Virus record (IMG/VR): IMGVR_UViG_3300047562_004460
Location: 1 to 35,276 of that record
Length of the DNA stretch: 35,276 nucleotides
Reading direction: 5' to 3' (one strand)
Origin: a virus
In this document: positions 8,447 to 15,698 of the stretch, in pieces
Numbering within the stretch: the stretch's first letter is position 1
Layout: each line of letters begins with the position of its first letter
Position numbers and translations under genes: made by a program
The notes under the pieces: generated by a model
Database searches by the model: none
The model's input: only the letters and a program-made list of their open reading frames with translations
What the model was told of the DNA's origin: nothing

Positions 8447-8471
8447 AGGAGCCTCATGGCTCCTTTTTTTT
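8447..8471 (+). terminator. psbA terminator
   Basis: The stem AGGAGCC (8447-8453) pairs with GGCTCCT (8458-8464) around a TCAT loop and runs straight into a T-run. It isolates psbA from the next unit. Confidence 0.92.
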
Positions 8472-8473
8472 AT

Positions 8474-8481
8474 GGTATAAT
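8474..8481 (+). promoter_or_regulatory. Extended -10 promoter of the 8509-12847 gene run
   Basis: TGGTATAAT lies directly after the psbA terminator, 28 bases upstream of the next ATG, which has GGAG at 8498-8501. The terminator's T-run occupies the -35 position, so the extended -10 probably does the work. Confidence 0.65.
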
Positions 8482-8508
8482 AGATTAAAAATCTATCGGA
8501 GCTAAAAA

Positions 8509-9021
8509 ATGAATGACGATCCTGAAATTTTGCATATTTCAGCTCGAGAGGCTCCGAAAGATAGCGAATATAGATGGTTGGAAGTAAATATAGTTTTTAA
8601 GGTTTACGCAGAAGACGACACTGCGGTATGCGAGGGTTATTCTGACGAATGGAGTCGTTCCCGGCTCTATGAGGTAGAGTCTCCAAAGCAGATAGATGAG
8701 TATTATCTAAATACCACACATAAATTTGAAAAAATTGAGGGCACAGAGTTAAGTAAACTAGTGTCAGTATGCACCGATCCTGAGTACGATATTTCTGATA
8801 AAGAACGTAAAGGTTGGTCATATAATCACTTTTGCATCCTTCAAAGGACAAAAAAGCCCGGAATATATCGGTATAGAGAGTTTGTAGAAGACAACGTAGT
8901 CACCCGCGCAGCTCTTCAACTTCTCCAGGAGTTAAAAGATAAGGGGGAAAATACTTCTAGATTTGTTCCCTTCTCCACCCTATCTAGAAGTTTACTCGTA
9001 TTAAATATTTTCTGGGACTGA
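8509..9021 (+). CDS. Hypothetical protein (170 aa)
   Basis: I do not recognise it. It is a soluble, acidic protein with alternating strand-like segments in the first 120 residues and a helical C-terminus ending in a hydrophobic RSLLVLNIFWD. It is the first gene of a long rightward run of small, closely spaced genes, starting behind a clear promoter and GGAG. Confidence 0.7.
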   Translation: MNDDPEILHISAREAPKDSEYRWLEVNIVFKVYAEDDTAVCEGYSDEWSRSRLYEVESPKQIDEYYLNTTHKFEKIEGTELSKLVSVCTDPEYDISDKERKGWSYNHFCILQRTKKPGIYRYREFVEDNVVTRAALQLLQELKDKGENTSRFVPFSTLSRSLLVLNIFWD

Positions 9022-9026
9022 TTGTT

Positions 9027-9293
9027 ATGTATAATTCTTACTACTATTCTCTTTTAATACTATTTGGAGTTGGATTATATATACTATCGGTAGATCAAAA
9101 TGCCTCAGATTACCTCCTACTTACTCTGAGTAGAATTCGTATAAATCTCTCAAGATTTTGGTTTCTTTTAAGAATGTATCCTAGACTACGCTATGAAACC
9201 TTTCTATTAAAGAGGAGTATGCATAAAGTCTCTAAAAAACACATTAAAATGGCCGAAGAACTCCTCCAGGATCTTAATAAAGATGAACAATGA
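9027..9293 (+). CDS. Small membrane protein (88 aa)
   Basis: Residues about 5-22 (YYYSLLILFGVGLYILSV) form one membrane helix. The remainder is basic and helical (several RIRINLSRF/RYETFLLKRS-like stretches) and should lie on the cytoplasmic side. There is no family match. It starts 5 bases after the preceding stop, and its own 3' end overlaps the next small ORF by 11 bases. Confidence 0.6.
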   Translation: MYNSYYYSLLILFGVGLYILSVDQNASDYLLLTLSRIRINLSRFWFLLRMYPRLRYETFLLKRSMHKVSKKHIKMAEELLQDLNKDEQ

Positions 9294-9453
9294 CGAGTGG
9301 AACAAACTTAATAAAATGCACAGCCTCCTCGCTGAAACGGGATTGATGTCATTTGACTCCACTTTTCTTGAATGTTATTCTGAACTATTGGCAAAATCTC
9401 TTGAGGGTAAAAGTGATGAAAAACCAGACTCCTACGGCCTTACCAGCGCTTGA
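9283..9453 (+). CDS. Small hypothetical protein (56 aa)
   Basis: This short frame begins with ATG at 9283 inside the end of the previous gene and stops at 9451-9453. The protein (start MNNDEWNKLNKMHSLLAETG) is helical and acidic. It overlaps the next small ORF by 38 bases in another frame. The overlap with the upstream neighbour and the amino-acid-like composition favour coding, but no homologue is recalled. Confidence 0.45.
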   Translation: MNNDEWNKLNKMHSLLAETGLMSFDSTFLECYSELLAKSLEGKSDEKPDSYGLTSA

Positions 9454-9577
9454 TCCCACCACCCCGTGGTATGAGTGGTTGTCGTATGTTGAATGTTGTA
9501 ACAGTCTCGGGATAAAACCATCACTTTCCCGATTTATCCGATATAATGAGTATTATAGATCTGTATCCGATTCTTAA
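9416..9577 (+). CDS. Small hypothetical protein (53 aa)
   Basis: The ATG at 9416 follows GAGG at 9403-9406 at good spacing and gives MKNQTPTALPALDPTTPWYE. An earlier ATG at 9353 would add 21 residues, but they lie within the overlapping 56-aa frame and lack a ribosome site. The aromatic-rich middle (PWYEWLSYVECC) looks like a genuine folded mini-protein. Its stop overlaps the next ATG (TAATG). Confidence 0.5.
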   Translation: MKNQTPTALPALDPTTPWYEWLSYVECCNSLGIKPSLSRFIRYNEYYRSVSDS

Positions 9578-9765
9578 TGTCTATGTACGATAACCTTTCA
9601 GATTTTGAAAGGGCACTAGCCAGATTCGGCGATAAAGTAGCCTTGATTACTGGTCTTGAGGTAGGTGGTAAAATGTCCTCCGAGGACGCATATCTTGAAA
9701 TCAAAACATTATACAAAGAATTAAAGCAACTCCGTAAAAACGAAAAAGCTTCCTCCGATGAATAA
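9577..9765 (+). CDS. Hypothetical helical protein (62 aa)
   Basis: A short, charged, mostly helical protein with a C-terminal coiled-coil-like stretch (LYKELKQLRKNEK). It starts on the last base of the preceding stop codon and overlaps the next gene by 8 bases, so the three are translationally coupled. No function can be named. Confidence 0.55.
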   Translation: MSMYDNLSDFERALARFGDKVALITGLEVGGKMSSEDAYLEIKTLYKELKQLRKNEKASSDE

Positions 9766-10252
9766 AGAACTTTGGCAATTAATGAACGATCTGGATGATC
9801 AAATCTCGGATCTATGCGTCATCAAAAGGATTTTAGACTCCGCAGCGGCCGGGGTCGAATCAAAAAAAGATGATGATGTGCTTAACGCCATAATTGGAGC
9901 CCAACGATTTATCGACTATCTCCAAGATGAAATGAACGCTAACTTTAAAAAGATCTGGAATAAAACAATCTCTCCCGAGTCTAAAAAATACACCACCACC
10001 ATCGATGAGAACGGGGTCCTCACCATCCCCGATGAGATCATGGAGCAGATGGGCTGGGATGAGGGTACCATTCTAGATATCAGTGTAGCTAATGATGAGA
10101 TGTCTCTGATCATTAGAGAAGTAGAGGTAGAAGACGATTTCGGTGGCGGATGCATGGGAGACGAACTATCTCCCGAAGAAATAGCCATTCTAGACTCTGA
10201 GGGACTTCCCGGGCTTTGGAAATATCACTCATCTAGGGTTGTGTCAAAATGA
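9758..10252 (+). CDS. AbrB/SpoVT-like swapped-hairpin protein (164 aa)
   Basis: Residues about 77-121 (KYTTTIDENGVLTIPDEIMEQMGWDEG, then LDISVANDEMSLIIRE) match the swapped-hairpin AbrB fold of transition-state regulators and MazE-type antitoxins. The N-terminal 70 residues are helical, and the C-terminal 40 are acidic with GGGCMGDELSPEE. The fold normally binds DNA as a dimer. No toxin-like partner sits beside it: the upstream 62-aa and downstream 94-aa proteins show no RelE/MazF motif. A phage transcription regulator is the best guess. Its stop overlaps the next start by four bases. Confidence 0.7.
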   Translation: MNKELWQLMNDLDDQISDLCVIKRILDSAAAGVESKKDDDVLNAIIGAQRFIDYLQDEMNANFKKIWNKTISPESKKYTTTIDENGVLTIPDEIMEQMGWDEGTILDISVANDEMSLIIREVEVEDDFGGGCMGDELSPEEIAILDSEGLPGLWKYHSSRVVSK

Positions 10253-10533
10253 AAAGAGAGACGTTTTATTGCCTTTGTGGGCACTTAGAGCATCAACTGA
10301 TTGCCGATGTCATCGATGATGACGTAGATACCACGGTGGTATATCTAAGTATGAATCTTTCTAATGAATTTTCCTTCTTCAAAAGACTGAAGTTAGGAAT
10401 TAAATACATTTTCGGATATAGGTCAAAATTCGGAATGTTTTCTGAGGTTCTTCTAGATGAGATTGAAACAATAAAATTTATTAGATTTTTAAATCAAGCT
10501 CTACTCGACAAGAAGATGGATGTCCCTAACTAA
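10249..10533 (+). CDS. Conserved phage hypothetical protein (94 aa)
   Basis: It resembles a small protein family I recall from many phages, marked by the segment FKRLKLGIKYIFGYRSKFG followed by a short helix ending in an IRFLNQAL-like stretch. The N-terminus has a CLCGHLEHQ cysteine pair that may bind metal. The function is unknown. It is coupled to the genes on both sides by overlaps of 4 and 14 bases. Confidence 0.65.
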   Translation: MKRETFYCLCGHLEHQLIADVIDDDVDTTVVYLSMNLSNEFSFFKRLKLGIKYIFGYRSKFGMFSEVLLDEIETIKFIRFLNQALLDKKMDVPN

Positions 10534-11173
10534 TCTTATTACTACTCACCTTCCGGATCTTTCAGAAGAAGATACTTCATTACACGGAGTAGATCCTTGC
10601 ATAATCAAAGATTCCGCCGAAATTCGCTCGAGTGTTTTTTCTGGTGGGAAATTCAGAAGAGCCCGCGTTTGTAACCTATCAGTCCCTGATAAATTTACCG
10701 CAGAGACGTTAGTCATCTATCCGGACTTTGGATATGACTTTCCTATTTTTGGCACAGAGTATCTCAGGATAGGAAGTAAGAAGTATTTTGGAGCGACAGA
10801 TTTCCACCCTATATCCTCAAATATGGATTATGCCGAACTCTATTTAAAAGATTTTCCTGATAGTGAGGCTCTTGGATCTAAATTTTATGATCTATCTAAA
10901 TTCTTTTCCTCCAAGTTCTCTCTTAAAAAATCCGAAGAAGATTTTTATGAAGAATATCTTAAAGAGGTCTCAAAGTTCCTTGGGGCATACCATACCTGCT
11001 CGGAAGAAGCATTACCACCCCCCACGGACTCTGAATCTTCTCAGAGAGAATACGACGTCCATATGGCAGAAAACGATCCCGCCCGTGGTATCTTAAAGGC
11101 CTACTTTTCTCCCGATTTTGCCGAAACTTACATCCACAATTTTCTTTTCACCCTCGCCAACGGACAAAAATGA
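10520..11173 (+). CDS. Ferredoxin-dependent bilin reductase (PcyA/PebS/PcyX family, 217 aa)
   Basis: These enzymes reduce biliverdin to phycobilin chromophores using ferredoxin electrons. The family core is visible: a strand-rich centre with LVIYPDFGYDFPIFGTEYL (64-82), then KKYFGATDFHPI (87-98), where Asp94 aligns with the central catalytic Asp, and a C-terminal YDVHMAENDPARGILKAYF (178-196), where Asp186 falls where PebS has its second Asp. The end (AETYIHNFLFTL) also fits the family. At 217 aa it is slightly shorter than the roughly 233 of PebS. Two aspartates favour a PebS-type four-electron reaction giving phycoerythrobilin, but the subfamily cannot be fixed by eye. It overlaps both neighbours slightly. 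Confidence 0.82.
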   Translation: MSLTNLITTHLPDLSEEDTSLHGVDPCIIKDSAEIRSSVFSGGKFRRARVCNLSVPDKFTAETLVIYPDFGYDFPIFGTEYLRIGSKKYFGATDFHPISSNMDYAELYLKDFPDSEALGSKFYDLSKFFSSKFSLKKSEEDFYEEYLKEVSKFLGAYHTCSEEALPPPTDSESSQREYDVHMAENDPARGILKAYFSPDFAETYIHNFLFTLANGQK

Positions 11174-11541
11174 AAGTATTTACGCGATCGGATACCTATG
11201 AGCAGGTGAAACCAGATAAGATCATTGCTCTAAGAGAGAAAATGAAGGATGCCAGTAGGTATTCGAGGTATCCTTTTAGACTTATTCCATCATTCCGCAA
11301 AAATGAGACTTGGGCTGTAAATACTCTGACTTACACCATCCAAGATGTCTATGAGTTACTGAATAAAGCAATTCGTATCGTAGAAAATACAGAAGAGTAC
11401 ACAGAGTATCTACTCAATAAGACTTTTGGGAGTCCTACCGATTCGGGTCGCTATTCAATCCCTCCTGGTACTCTTAGGTTTTATGCCCCAGACCTGATCT
11501 GCTTTTATAATGGAAAAACCTGGAGAAAAATTAAACTCTGA
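11170..11541 (+). CDS. Hypothetical protein (123 aa)
   Basis: I do not recognise it. It is a soluble, basic N-terminal and mixed alpha/beta protein with a C-terminal aromatic stretch (LRFYAPDLICFYNGKTWRKI). It starts within the stop region of the bilin reductase gene (ATGA overlap) and overlaps the next gene by 32 bases, so all are likely translated from one mRNA. Confidence 0.6.
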   Translation: MKVFTRSDTYEQVKPDKIIALREKMKDASRYSRYPFRLIPSFRKNETWAVNTLTYTIQDVYELLNKAIRIVENTEEYTEYLLNKTFGSPTDSGRYSIPPGTLRFYAPDLICFYNGKTWRKIKL

Positions 11542-12340
11542 TATTTTTACCTTCAAATATCCTGGTAGAGAACCATTATTAGTGGAAGAGTTTCTTTCAC
11601 TTCGCCCCGACGTCTTAGATCTCTACATTTACGATGTAGGACTAAGCTCGGGGCAACTTCTATATAGATGCAAAGGAGGCATAGGAGTTACAAAAGAGCG
11701 GTTTATTGTGGATATGCATAAATCGTTAAGTATTCCGACGTTTTCCACGGTATTAAGAGAGTTATACTCTGAGGTTTTTAGCGATTCTCCCACGAGAAGG
11801 AAATATATCAGTCTGAGAGAAAAATTTAATGAGAAGTCCTTTGCTACGCTAGATTTAAGAAATTCTGCCTTGTTATATTTGCTATGGGCAATGTCTTCAT
11901 ACACCCATAGATATAGAGGACGGGGTTATGATGCTCTATATCTACCAACTACGCCGCCTTTTGACAAGATAAAGAATGCATCCATACTCTCTAGAAAAAA
12001 GAATCTTTTATTTAGAAAAGAAGATTTTTATACCATGTCGGAGAGTATAATATCTGAAAACGTAGTTATTTATACACATTTGCCACGTACCTACGGAATT
12101 TATGGTTCCAATTTCCTATGGGGCGAAAAACCTTTTAAATCAACGATATCCATGATGAATGAGTTTCATAACTTAGGATATAAAGTCTGCGTTTCAACGC
12201 CGGGTTCTAAGTACCAACTCAAGTACAGTGATATTTCTAATCTCTTTCCCTCATTCGATCGTATCATGATCCCCGGGTTTAAAGGTTCAGAGTTAACTAC
12301 AGAGCCGTCCTTCTCTGAAATATATTTTTTAAACTTTTAA
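11510..12340 (+). CDS. Degenerate Dam-fold (D12 class) adenine methyltransferase-like protein (276 aa)
   Basis: The order of segments matches Dam-type N6-adenine methyltransferases. FKYPGR (15-20) stands for the N-terminal KWPGGK-like motif, YDVGLSSGQLLYR (41-53) for the SAM-binding EPFxGGG motif, and VDMHKSL (67-73) for the D-I-N step. YISLREKFNE (99-108) plus ALLYLLWAMSSYTHRYRGRGY (120-140) match the helical core, and the end (SFSEIYFLNF) matches T4 Dam's EVYIFN. The catalytic DPPY site reads THLPRTY (189-195), and the glycine motif is also worn. Methylation is therefore unlikely. It could bind DNA or SAM, or block a host system. It overlaps the previous gene by 32 bases and ends just before speD. 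Confidence 0.55.
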   Translation: MEKPGEKLNSDIFTFKYPGREPLLVEEFLSLRPDVLDLYIYDVGLSSGQLLYRCKGGIGVTKERFIVDMHKSLSIPTFSTVLRELYSEVFSDSPTRRKYISLREKFNEKSFATLDLRNSALLYLLWAMSSYTHRYRGRGYDALYLPTTPPFDKIKNASILSRKKNLLFRKEDFYTMSESIISENVVIYTHLPRTYGIYGSNFLWGEKPFKSTISMMNEFHNLGYKVCVSTPGSKYQLKYSDISNLFPSFDRIMIPGFKGSELTTEPSFSEIYFLNF

Positions 12341-12341
12341 G

Positions 12342-12671
12342 ATGGGAAAACATTTTTTGCTCAATCTCTACGGCGTGGATCCGCTTCTTCTTCGCGAGAT
12401 GGATTGTTTTGTTGAATATATTAATCCAGAGTTAAAGGATTGCATGGCGGAAATACTGGACGAGTGTAGTCATAAGTTCCCTGGTGGAGGAGGATATACT
12501 TATCTTGCCTTGTTATCAACGTCTCACTTTTCTATTCATACGTGGCCAGAGAATAGTTGTTGTGCTATTGATATGTTTTCCTGTGGAGAAATTATGTCCG
12601 AAGCGCTCATTGACAGAGTAACAAAATTTTTCGCCCCCTCCTCATACGATCTAAAAATGGTCAATAGATGA
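12342..12671 (+). CDS. speD: S-adenosylmethionine decarboxylase proenzyme
   Basis: SpeD makes decarboxylated SAM for spermidine synthesis. It self-cleaves before a serine to form the pyruvoyl cofactor. At 109 aa it has the size of the bacterial class 1B enzymes. Motifs: GKHFLLNLYGVDP at the N-terminus, SHFSIHTWPE at 61-70, with Ser61 as pyruvoyl precursor and His66 as processing histidine, and CGE with Cys81 as the catalytic cysteine. The residue before the cleavage serine is Thr60 where Glu is usual. The gene starts one base after the Dam-like gene and its stop overlaps a new -10 box. Confidence 0.93.
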   Translation: MGKHFLLNLYGVDPLLLREMDCFVEYINPELKDCMAEILDECSHKFPGGGGYTYLALLSTSHFSIHTWPENSCCAIDMFSCGEIMSEALIDRVTKFFAPSSYDLKMVNR

Positions 12672-12677
12672 TATAAT
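12669..12677 (+). promoter_or_regulatory. Extended -10 promoter of the 47-aa gene
   Basis: TGATATAAT overlaps the speD stop codon and lies 27 bases before the next ATG. The small basic protein can therefore be expressed separately from the long upstream run. Confidence 0.6.
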
Positions 12678-12703
12678 AAAGATTCAAATACCATTTATCA
12701 CGC

Positions 12704-12847
12704 ATGGCACGAGTAACTGTTAAGAATGGAAGAAAGTTAATTATTTCTACTCCTAAAAATACTTCTCAGGGACAATCGCGAAATACTAGATTGGCCGCTA
12801 CAAGTCGTAACGGCCGAAAGAAGAGGTATCGTGGTCAGGGGCGCTAA
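12704..12847 (+). CDS. Tiny basic cyanophage protein (47 aa)
   Basis: The frame runs MARVTVKNGRKLIISTPKNT at the start and ends NGRKKRYRGQGR, with 14 Lys or Arg in 47 residues. I recall similar short basic proteins in marine cyanophage genomes, often ending in KKYRGQG. It could bind nucleic acid. It has its own extended -10, and its stop codon lies in the loop of a terminator hairpin, so it looks like a compact single-gene unit. Confidence 0.7.
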   Translation: MARVTVKNGRKLIISTPKNTSQGQSRNTRLAATSRNGRKKRYRGQGR

Positions 12848-12862
12848 GCCCCTTTCTTTTTA
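12838..12862 (+). terminator. Terminator after the 47-aa gene
   Basis: GGGGC (12838-12842) pairs with GCCCC (12848-12852), followed by TTTCTTTTT. The loop GCTAA contains the TAA stop codon of the 47-aa gene. It separates this unit from the converging structural gene. Confidence 0.85.
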
Positions 12863-14533
12863 TCAATCGACAAGAGAAATTCTTGTTACTTTAACATCAA
12901 CTATTGAGTTTGCTGCCACTGTAGCCGCTGTGGCCATGAAAGTTAAATTAACATTATTTCCACTAACTGCAGCGTCTAGTGTTCCTAGGATCGAAGAATT
13001 CCACACTGCGGCATATTCGGTCATAAACGCTCCCGAACCATCATGGATAAGAAGGACTTCAGCAGAGTGGTAGTTTGATCCCTGTTTCATCTGTATTAAA
13101 TATTTTCCGGTTATAAACTCTGTTTTATCAAAGGTATTAATTACTGTTGCAGTGGCAGTTCCCGCCGGTATGATTACATGAGATGTCTGAACTCGAGTAT
13201 TATCTTCATAAGTACCACTTCCGTTAGGATTTGCTTTAATATCAATAAAGTCTTCAAAACTAACACCGCCTTGGACTGTAAGATCACCTGCAGCAACGAT
13301 ATTACCGCTCTTATCTACAGAAAACTTACTTACAGAGCCTACTTGTAAATCTAGTAGTAAAGAATTTATATCCGACGAGGTATCAGTTACGTCTAGCTTA
13401 ATTGCTGTTTGAGTCGTACCTCCAGTAAACTCTACATTGCTCTCAATGTTACCATAGGCACCTACAGAGAAACTTCTATCTACCGAGCCGGAAAGATTGA
13501 TAAGTTTTGATCCTGCAGCAAAAGCAGTCTCGGTTACTTGAAGATCTATACCATAAAATACCTCGGTAACATCATTCCAAGTAGCAGTACCTTTAATCAG
13601 AGTTGTTTCATCAATAGAACCCTGATTAACATTTAATACCGCCCCATATGAACTAGAATTGAGTGATAACGCTCCGTCCTTACGGAGTAAGAGTTTCTGT
13701 TGTCCTCCTACAGCTATATCTAATAAATTAGAACTAGGATCAGAGGCAGTATCAACAATATCTATTTCTATTGCTTTAAATATACTAGCAACATCATCCC
13801 ATGTTTGGTCAATGTCTATGGCAGGTACATTACCTATTAAAGCAGCACTTGGTTCAAGTTTAATGTACTTAGCTTCTAAGCCTCCTTTGGCCCCAGTGAA
13901 CACTGGCGAGCCTACATCACCTCCGTCATCGGACCCAGAATAGGAAGTATTTAAAAGGAACGTAAAATGACCTGTGGAATCCTTGTATCCAAAGAATCCC
14001 TTTTGAGGCACTCCGTCAACATAATTGAACTCAATACCAAGATCTTGGTTAAGATCACGTAGTGGATTTAGGGTGAATAGCTGAGAGCCGAATCCAGCAC
14101 TAGCAATGTTTTCTGGAGATCCACCCTTAACCAAGCTAATGGTGATTGTTAAATAATCATCAGATGAAACATCTGGTTCTCTACTAACTACGTAGTATAC
14201 CGTTCCATCCGCCAATCCTGTGGCAATTGTACCGCCAACTCCTACTTCATATTTTATTGCATCACCGACCGCGATATCTGAAAAATCCTCTTTTGAGAAT
14301 TTGATACGTCCTGGCGTTCCTGGTATTATTTCTGTGGAGGTATAAGTCTTACCAGATACACCTAGGCTGATTACCGGATCTACAGACGTAATGGTCCTTG
14401 TATCGATGATGGTTGATACACCTTGAACCGTTAAGTCATTAACAATAACGTTTCTTTGTCCATCTACAAAAGGTAGGCCATTGACTGTAAGTCCGTGCTT
14501 TACGTCAAACTTCCTGTAGGTGGCAGTGGCCAT
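12863..14533 (-). CDS. Virion structural (probable tail-fibre-type) protein (556 aa)
   Basis: The composition is that of a beta-rich virion protein: low charge, many S, T, G, N, D and repeated motifs such as DVTDTSSDINSLLLDLQVG and DIVDTASDPSSNLLDIAVG, about 120 residues apart, each preceded by an IKL/IEI strand. The C-terminal 120 residues (TRVQTSHVIIPAGTATATVI, then GKYLIQM..., AEVLLIHDG, TEYAAV) match a domain I recall at the end of cyanophage tail and fibre proteins. No enzymatic motif is present. It stands alone, leftward, away from the main virion operon, with its own promoter at 14575-14580. It likely forms a fibre, appendage or whisker-like part. Confidence 0.75.
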   Translation of the reverse strand: MATATYRKFDVKHGLTVNGLPFVDGQRNVIVNDLTVQGVSTIIDTRTITSVDPVISLGVSGKTYTSTEIIPGTPGRIKFSKEDFSDIAVGDAIKYEVGVGGTIATGLADGTVYYVVSREPDVSSDDYLTITISLVKGGSPENIASAGFGSQLFTLNPLRDLNQDLGIEFNYVDGVPQKGFFGYKDSTGHFTFLLNTSYSGSDDGGDVGSPVFTGAKGGLEAKYIKLEPSAALIGNVPAIDIDQTWDDVASIFKAIEIDIVDTASDPSSNLLDIAVGGQQKLLLRKDGALSLNSSSYGAVLNVNQGSIDETTLIKGTATWNDVTEVFYGIDLQVTETAFAAGSKLINLSGSVDRSFSVGAYGNIESNVEFTGGTTQTAIKLDVTDTSSDINSLLLDLQVGSVSKFSVDKSGNIVAAGDLTVQGGVSFEDFIDIKANPNGSGTYEDNTRVQTSHVIIPAGTATATVINTFDKTEFITGKYLIQMKQGSNYHSAEVLLIHDGSGAFMTEYAAVWNSSILGTLDAAVSGNNVNLTFMATAATVAANSIVDVKVTRISLVD

Positions 14534-14574
14534 AATAACCGCATTCTATATCTCCCCTATCTTTAAACGAGGAC

Positions 14575-14580
14575 ATTATA
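14575..14580 (-). promoter_or_regulatory. -10 box for the leftward structural gene
   Basis: On the minus strand CATATAATG contains a perfect TATAAT about 42 bases before the ATG at 14533, with GGGGAG in the leader. It lies in the 69-base gap between divergent genes. Confidence 0.5.
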
Positions 14581-14602
14581 TGGGGTTTAAGGTAGATATT
14601 AG

Positions 14603-15463
14603 ATGATAAAGAGCGCAATGAATATACCCTCAGGTTGGAGAAGCACCTCCTACTCCGATGAACTCGTACCAGAGGCTATAAGAAAGTCGGCGGTTCCAGG
14701 CCAAGTTTATCGTAATCCGCAGACCGGTAGTACACTTCGCAAAGAGGCTAATGGCCACTGGGTGAGCGTCGGTGGAAATGATAGAGTGGAGGAGCGAGGC
14801 CCTAAGCAACCCGAATCAATGCCAGACATCTCTAAGATGAAAAAATTGGCAGAGGGAAATTATGGCGTTGTGTATCAAGACCCCAAAACCGGCCATGTTG
14901 TAAAAACCTTAAAAGAAGGGAAGAAGTGGGGAGAACATGAGGTTGAGTTGGGACGTAAAATGGGAGAACTGGGACATTCTCCGAAGATCTATAGCGCCTC
15001 CGACTCACACATAGAAATGGATTTTTCTAAAGGCAAACCCCTATGGTCTGGTGGGTTTAATCGCACAGACGAGGAAAAAGAACGCGACTTAAAAATGTCT
15101 CCCGAGCAGGCCCAAAAAGCTTTAGCCGCAATCAAAGACCTTCATAAGATGGGCTTTTATCACGGTGACATGCATAATGAGCAATTTCTAACTGACGGAG
15201 AAGGGGGTAAGGAAGCAATTCTTATTGACTATGGTCTTTCTGGCAAGATTAAAGACCAACCCCATAAGGCTATTGTCGACTTCAATAAGGTAGGAAAACT
15301 TATTGATATTTATCGCCCAGAACTGGATAATGATCCATATGTCCAACTCGTGAGAGAATCCGTAGATGCCTATAAAGCCACTAAAGGCCAGTCTAAGGCC
15401 GCTGTAGCTAAACGTTCTCAAATTGGTTTAGAGTACTTAGATCGAGTCGAAAATCTCGATTGA
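14603..15463 (+). CDS. Protein-kinase-fold protein (286 aa)
   Basis: Residues about 80-215 show the protein kinase core: glycine loop GNYGVVY (85-91), VVKTL with Lys101 as the ATP lysine, a Glu near 111-113 for the salt bridge, IKDLHKMGFYHGDMHNEQ (177-194) as the catalytic loop with Asp189, and LIDYG (207-211) as the DFG equivalent with Asp209. The compact layout recalls RIO/Bud32-type and aminoglycoside-phosphotransferase-like kinases. The metal-binding Asn expected at the end of HGDxHxxN is Gln194 here, which may weaken activity. The N-terminal 75 residues are a separate segment with a VYRNPQTGSTLRKEANGHW motif. It may phosphorylate host or virion proteins; the substrate is unknown. Confidence 0.7.
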   Translation: MIKSAMNIPSGWRSTSYSDELVPEAIRKSAVPGQVYRNPQTGSTLRKEANGHWVSVGGNDRVEERGPKQPESMPDISKMKKLAEGNYGVVYQDPKTGHVVKTLKEGKKWGEHEVELGRKMGELGHSPKIYSASDSHIEMDFSKGKPLWSGGFNRTDEEKERDLKMSPEQAQKALAAIKDLHKMGFYHGDMHNEQFLTDGEGGKEAILIDYGLSGKIKDQPHKAIVDFNKVGKLIDIYRPELDNDPYVQLVRESVDAYKATKGQSKAAVAKRSQIGLEYLDRVENLD

Positions 15464-15488
15464 CAAACTAGGTAACATTTGATATAAT
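15460..15488 (+). promoter_or_regulatory. Consensus sigma-70-type promoter (tRNA-Gly/porin)
   Basis: TTGACA at 15460-15465, a 17-base spacer and TATAAT at 15483-15488, with TG just before the -10. This is a perfect match to the vegetative consensus and the strongest promoter in the window. It overlaps the stop codon of the kinase-like gene and reads into tRNA-Gly and then the porin. Confidence 0.9.
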
Positions 15489-15545
15489 ATCACTATCAAT
15501 ACTCCTCAAGCATAACCACTTCGGAGCTCAAACAGAGGAGTCACT

Positions 15546-15616
15546 GCGGGCATGGTGTAGCGGTAACATCTGAGCCTTCCAAGCTTCAGTCACCGGTTCG
15601 ATCCCGGTTGCCCGCT
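15546..15616 (+). tRNA. tRNA-Gly (anticodon TCC)
   Basis: Acceptor GCGGGCA pairs with TGCCCGC. The anticodon loop is CTTCCAA, and the T arm is ACCGG-TTCGATC-CCGGT. CCA is not encoded. It is the first product of the consensus promoter and is separated from the other ten tRNAs by the porin and hli genes. Confidence 0.93.
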
Positions 15617-15617
15617 T

Positions 15618-15678
15618 AGGGGATAACAGTGTAGTCGTTGAGCAGATAGCTCAGAAAGACGCATAACCCCTTTCTTTC
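15618..15678 (+). other. Nested hairpin between tRNA-Gly and porin
   Basis: AGGGG (15618-15622) can close with CCCCT (15667-15671) around an inner GAGC-AGATA-GCTC hairpin, followed by TTCTTTC. It may be an attenuator or processing signal that uncouples tRNA from porin expression. The same architecture recurs in other tRNA spacers. Confidence 0.45.
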
Positions 15679-15698
15679 ACATAAAATATTAAAAAAGT

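Noticed and set aside
9758-10252. A toxin-antitoxin pair with the AbrB-like protein as antitoxin
   Set aside because: Neither neighbour carries recognisable toxin motifs, and the gene is longer than typical MazE antitoxins.
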